Position numbers and translations under genes: made by a program. Shown here piece by piece: positions 63,862 to 64,000 of a stretch of DNA of 64,000 nucleotides. Origin of the DNA: Sedimentitalea todarodis (GTDB lineage Bacteria; Pseudomonadota; Alphaproteobacteria; Rhodobacterales; Rhodobacteraceae); the NCBI RefSeq assembly GCF_032595355.1, contig NZ_JASMWN010000003.1, positions 364,020-428,019 of the forward strand, given 5' to 3'. The notes under the pieces were generated by a model. It did no database searches. It saw only the letters and a list, made by a program, of their open reading frames with translations, and was not told the origin of the DNA. Each line of letters starts with the position of its first letter. Position 1 is the first letter of the stretch.

Positions 63862-64000
63862 ATGGATGCCAACACGATCACAACCGCTGCTGTATTGATC
63901 CTGCTGGGGCCTCCGGGTGCTGGCAAGGGGACGCAGGCCCGGATGCTTGAGGAGGAGTTTGGCCTCGTGCAACTTTCGACCGGTGATCTGTTGCGTGCGG
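63862..64000 (+). CDS. adk: Adenylate kinase, 5' part (runs off window)
   Basis: The open frame from ATG 63862 reads LILLGPPGAGKGTQARMLEE then FGLVQLSTGDLLRA, the P-loop and AMP-binding start of adenylate kinase. About 46 residues are seen. The N-terminus (MDANTITTAAV) is longer than the usual MNIILLGPPGAGK start of relatives by roughly eight residues. It follows acs by five bases on the same strand and may be co-transcribed, although no clear ribosome site is visible. It could be a second adenylate kinase-like NMP kinase; only the N-terminus can be judged. Confidence 0.85.
   Translation, partial: MDANTITTAAVLILLGPPGAGKGTQARMLEEEFGLVQLSTGDLLRA

Overview
The window reads as chromosome of a GC-rich marine-type alphaproteobacterium, most likely a Rhodobacterales (Roseobacter group) member. 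The basis is gene content: heterotetrameric sarcosine oxidase, ChoXWV choline uptake, several TRAP transporters, a PQQ alcohol dehydrogenase locus and an ArsJ/GAPDH arsenic module. The assignment is inference from gene families, not from a marker tree.

Layout. 1-13.6 kb is ordinary host DNA: the soxB 5' end, a glutamate dehydrogenase, a TadG/TadE-like trio, a 3-hydroxyisobutyrate dehydrogenase-like protein, a pirin, a TetR regulator next to a perfect 22-bp palindrome, a small lipoprotein, and hom-glpX-recJ. A tRNA-Glu(TTC) follows. 13.68-22.07 kb is an approximately 8.4-kb island integrated in the 3' end of that tRNA, bounded by a 16-bp direct repeat. Its minus-strand arm holds a tyrosine integrase, an AlpA-like excisionase, a prohead-protease/major-capsid fusion and two poorly known proteins. 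A 0.9-kb non-coding centre carries an AT-rich, CCCCTCCC-repeat segment and three exact-period 22-bp tandem repeats. The plus-strand arm is a clearly more AT-rich two-gene operon, an AAA ATPase plus a DUF4435/TOPRIM protein, which has the composition of a PARIS (AriA-AriB) anti-phage system. The island looks like a phage satellite carrying its own capsid gene and a defence operon.

22.4-44.4 kb returns to host genes: divergent oxyR/katG, a pqiA-pqiA-pqiB-pqiC envelope lipid-transport operon, a TRAP operon ending in an isocitrate lyase/PEP mutase family enzyme, choXWV, arsJ-gapdh with a truncated arsR, a flavin monooxygenase, an amidohydrolase and an amidase.

44.6-58.3 kb is a PQQ alcohol oxidation locus in visible decay. 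An orphan pqqA has its own terminator and no pqqB after it. A NosR-like flavoprotein is frameshifted, its ApbE flavin transferase has lost an internal block, and the ExaA-type dehydrogenase has two in-frame amber stops plus a lost catalytic Asp. The associated ABC genes end after the substrate-binding and beta-propeller proteins. The PedF-like cytochrome, the MoxJ-like protein, the LuxR response regulator, the FIST protein and the hybrid kinase remain open. The window ends with a second TRAP operon (minus strand), acs, and the 5' end of adk.

All calls are from reading the sequence by eye; no database search or folding programme was run.
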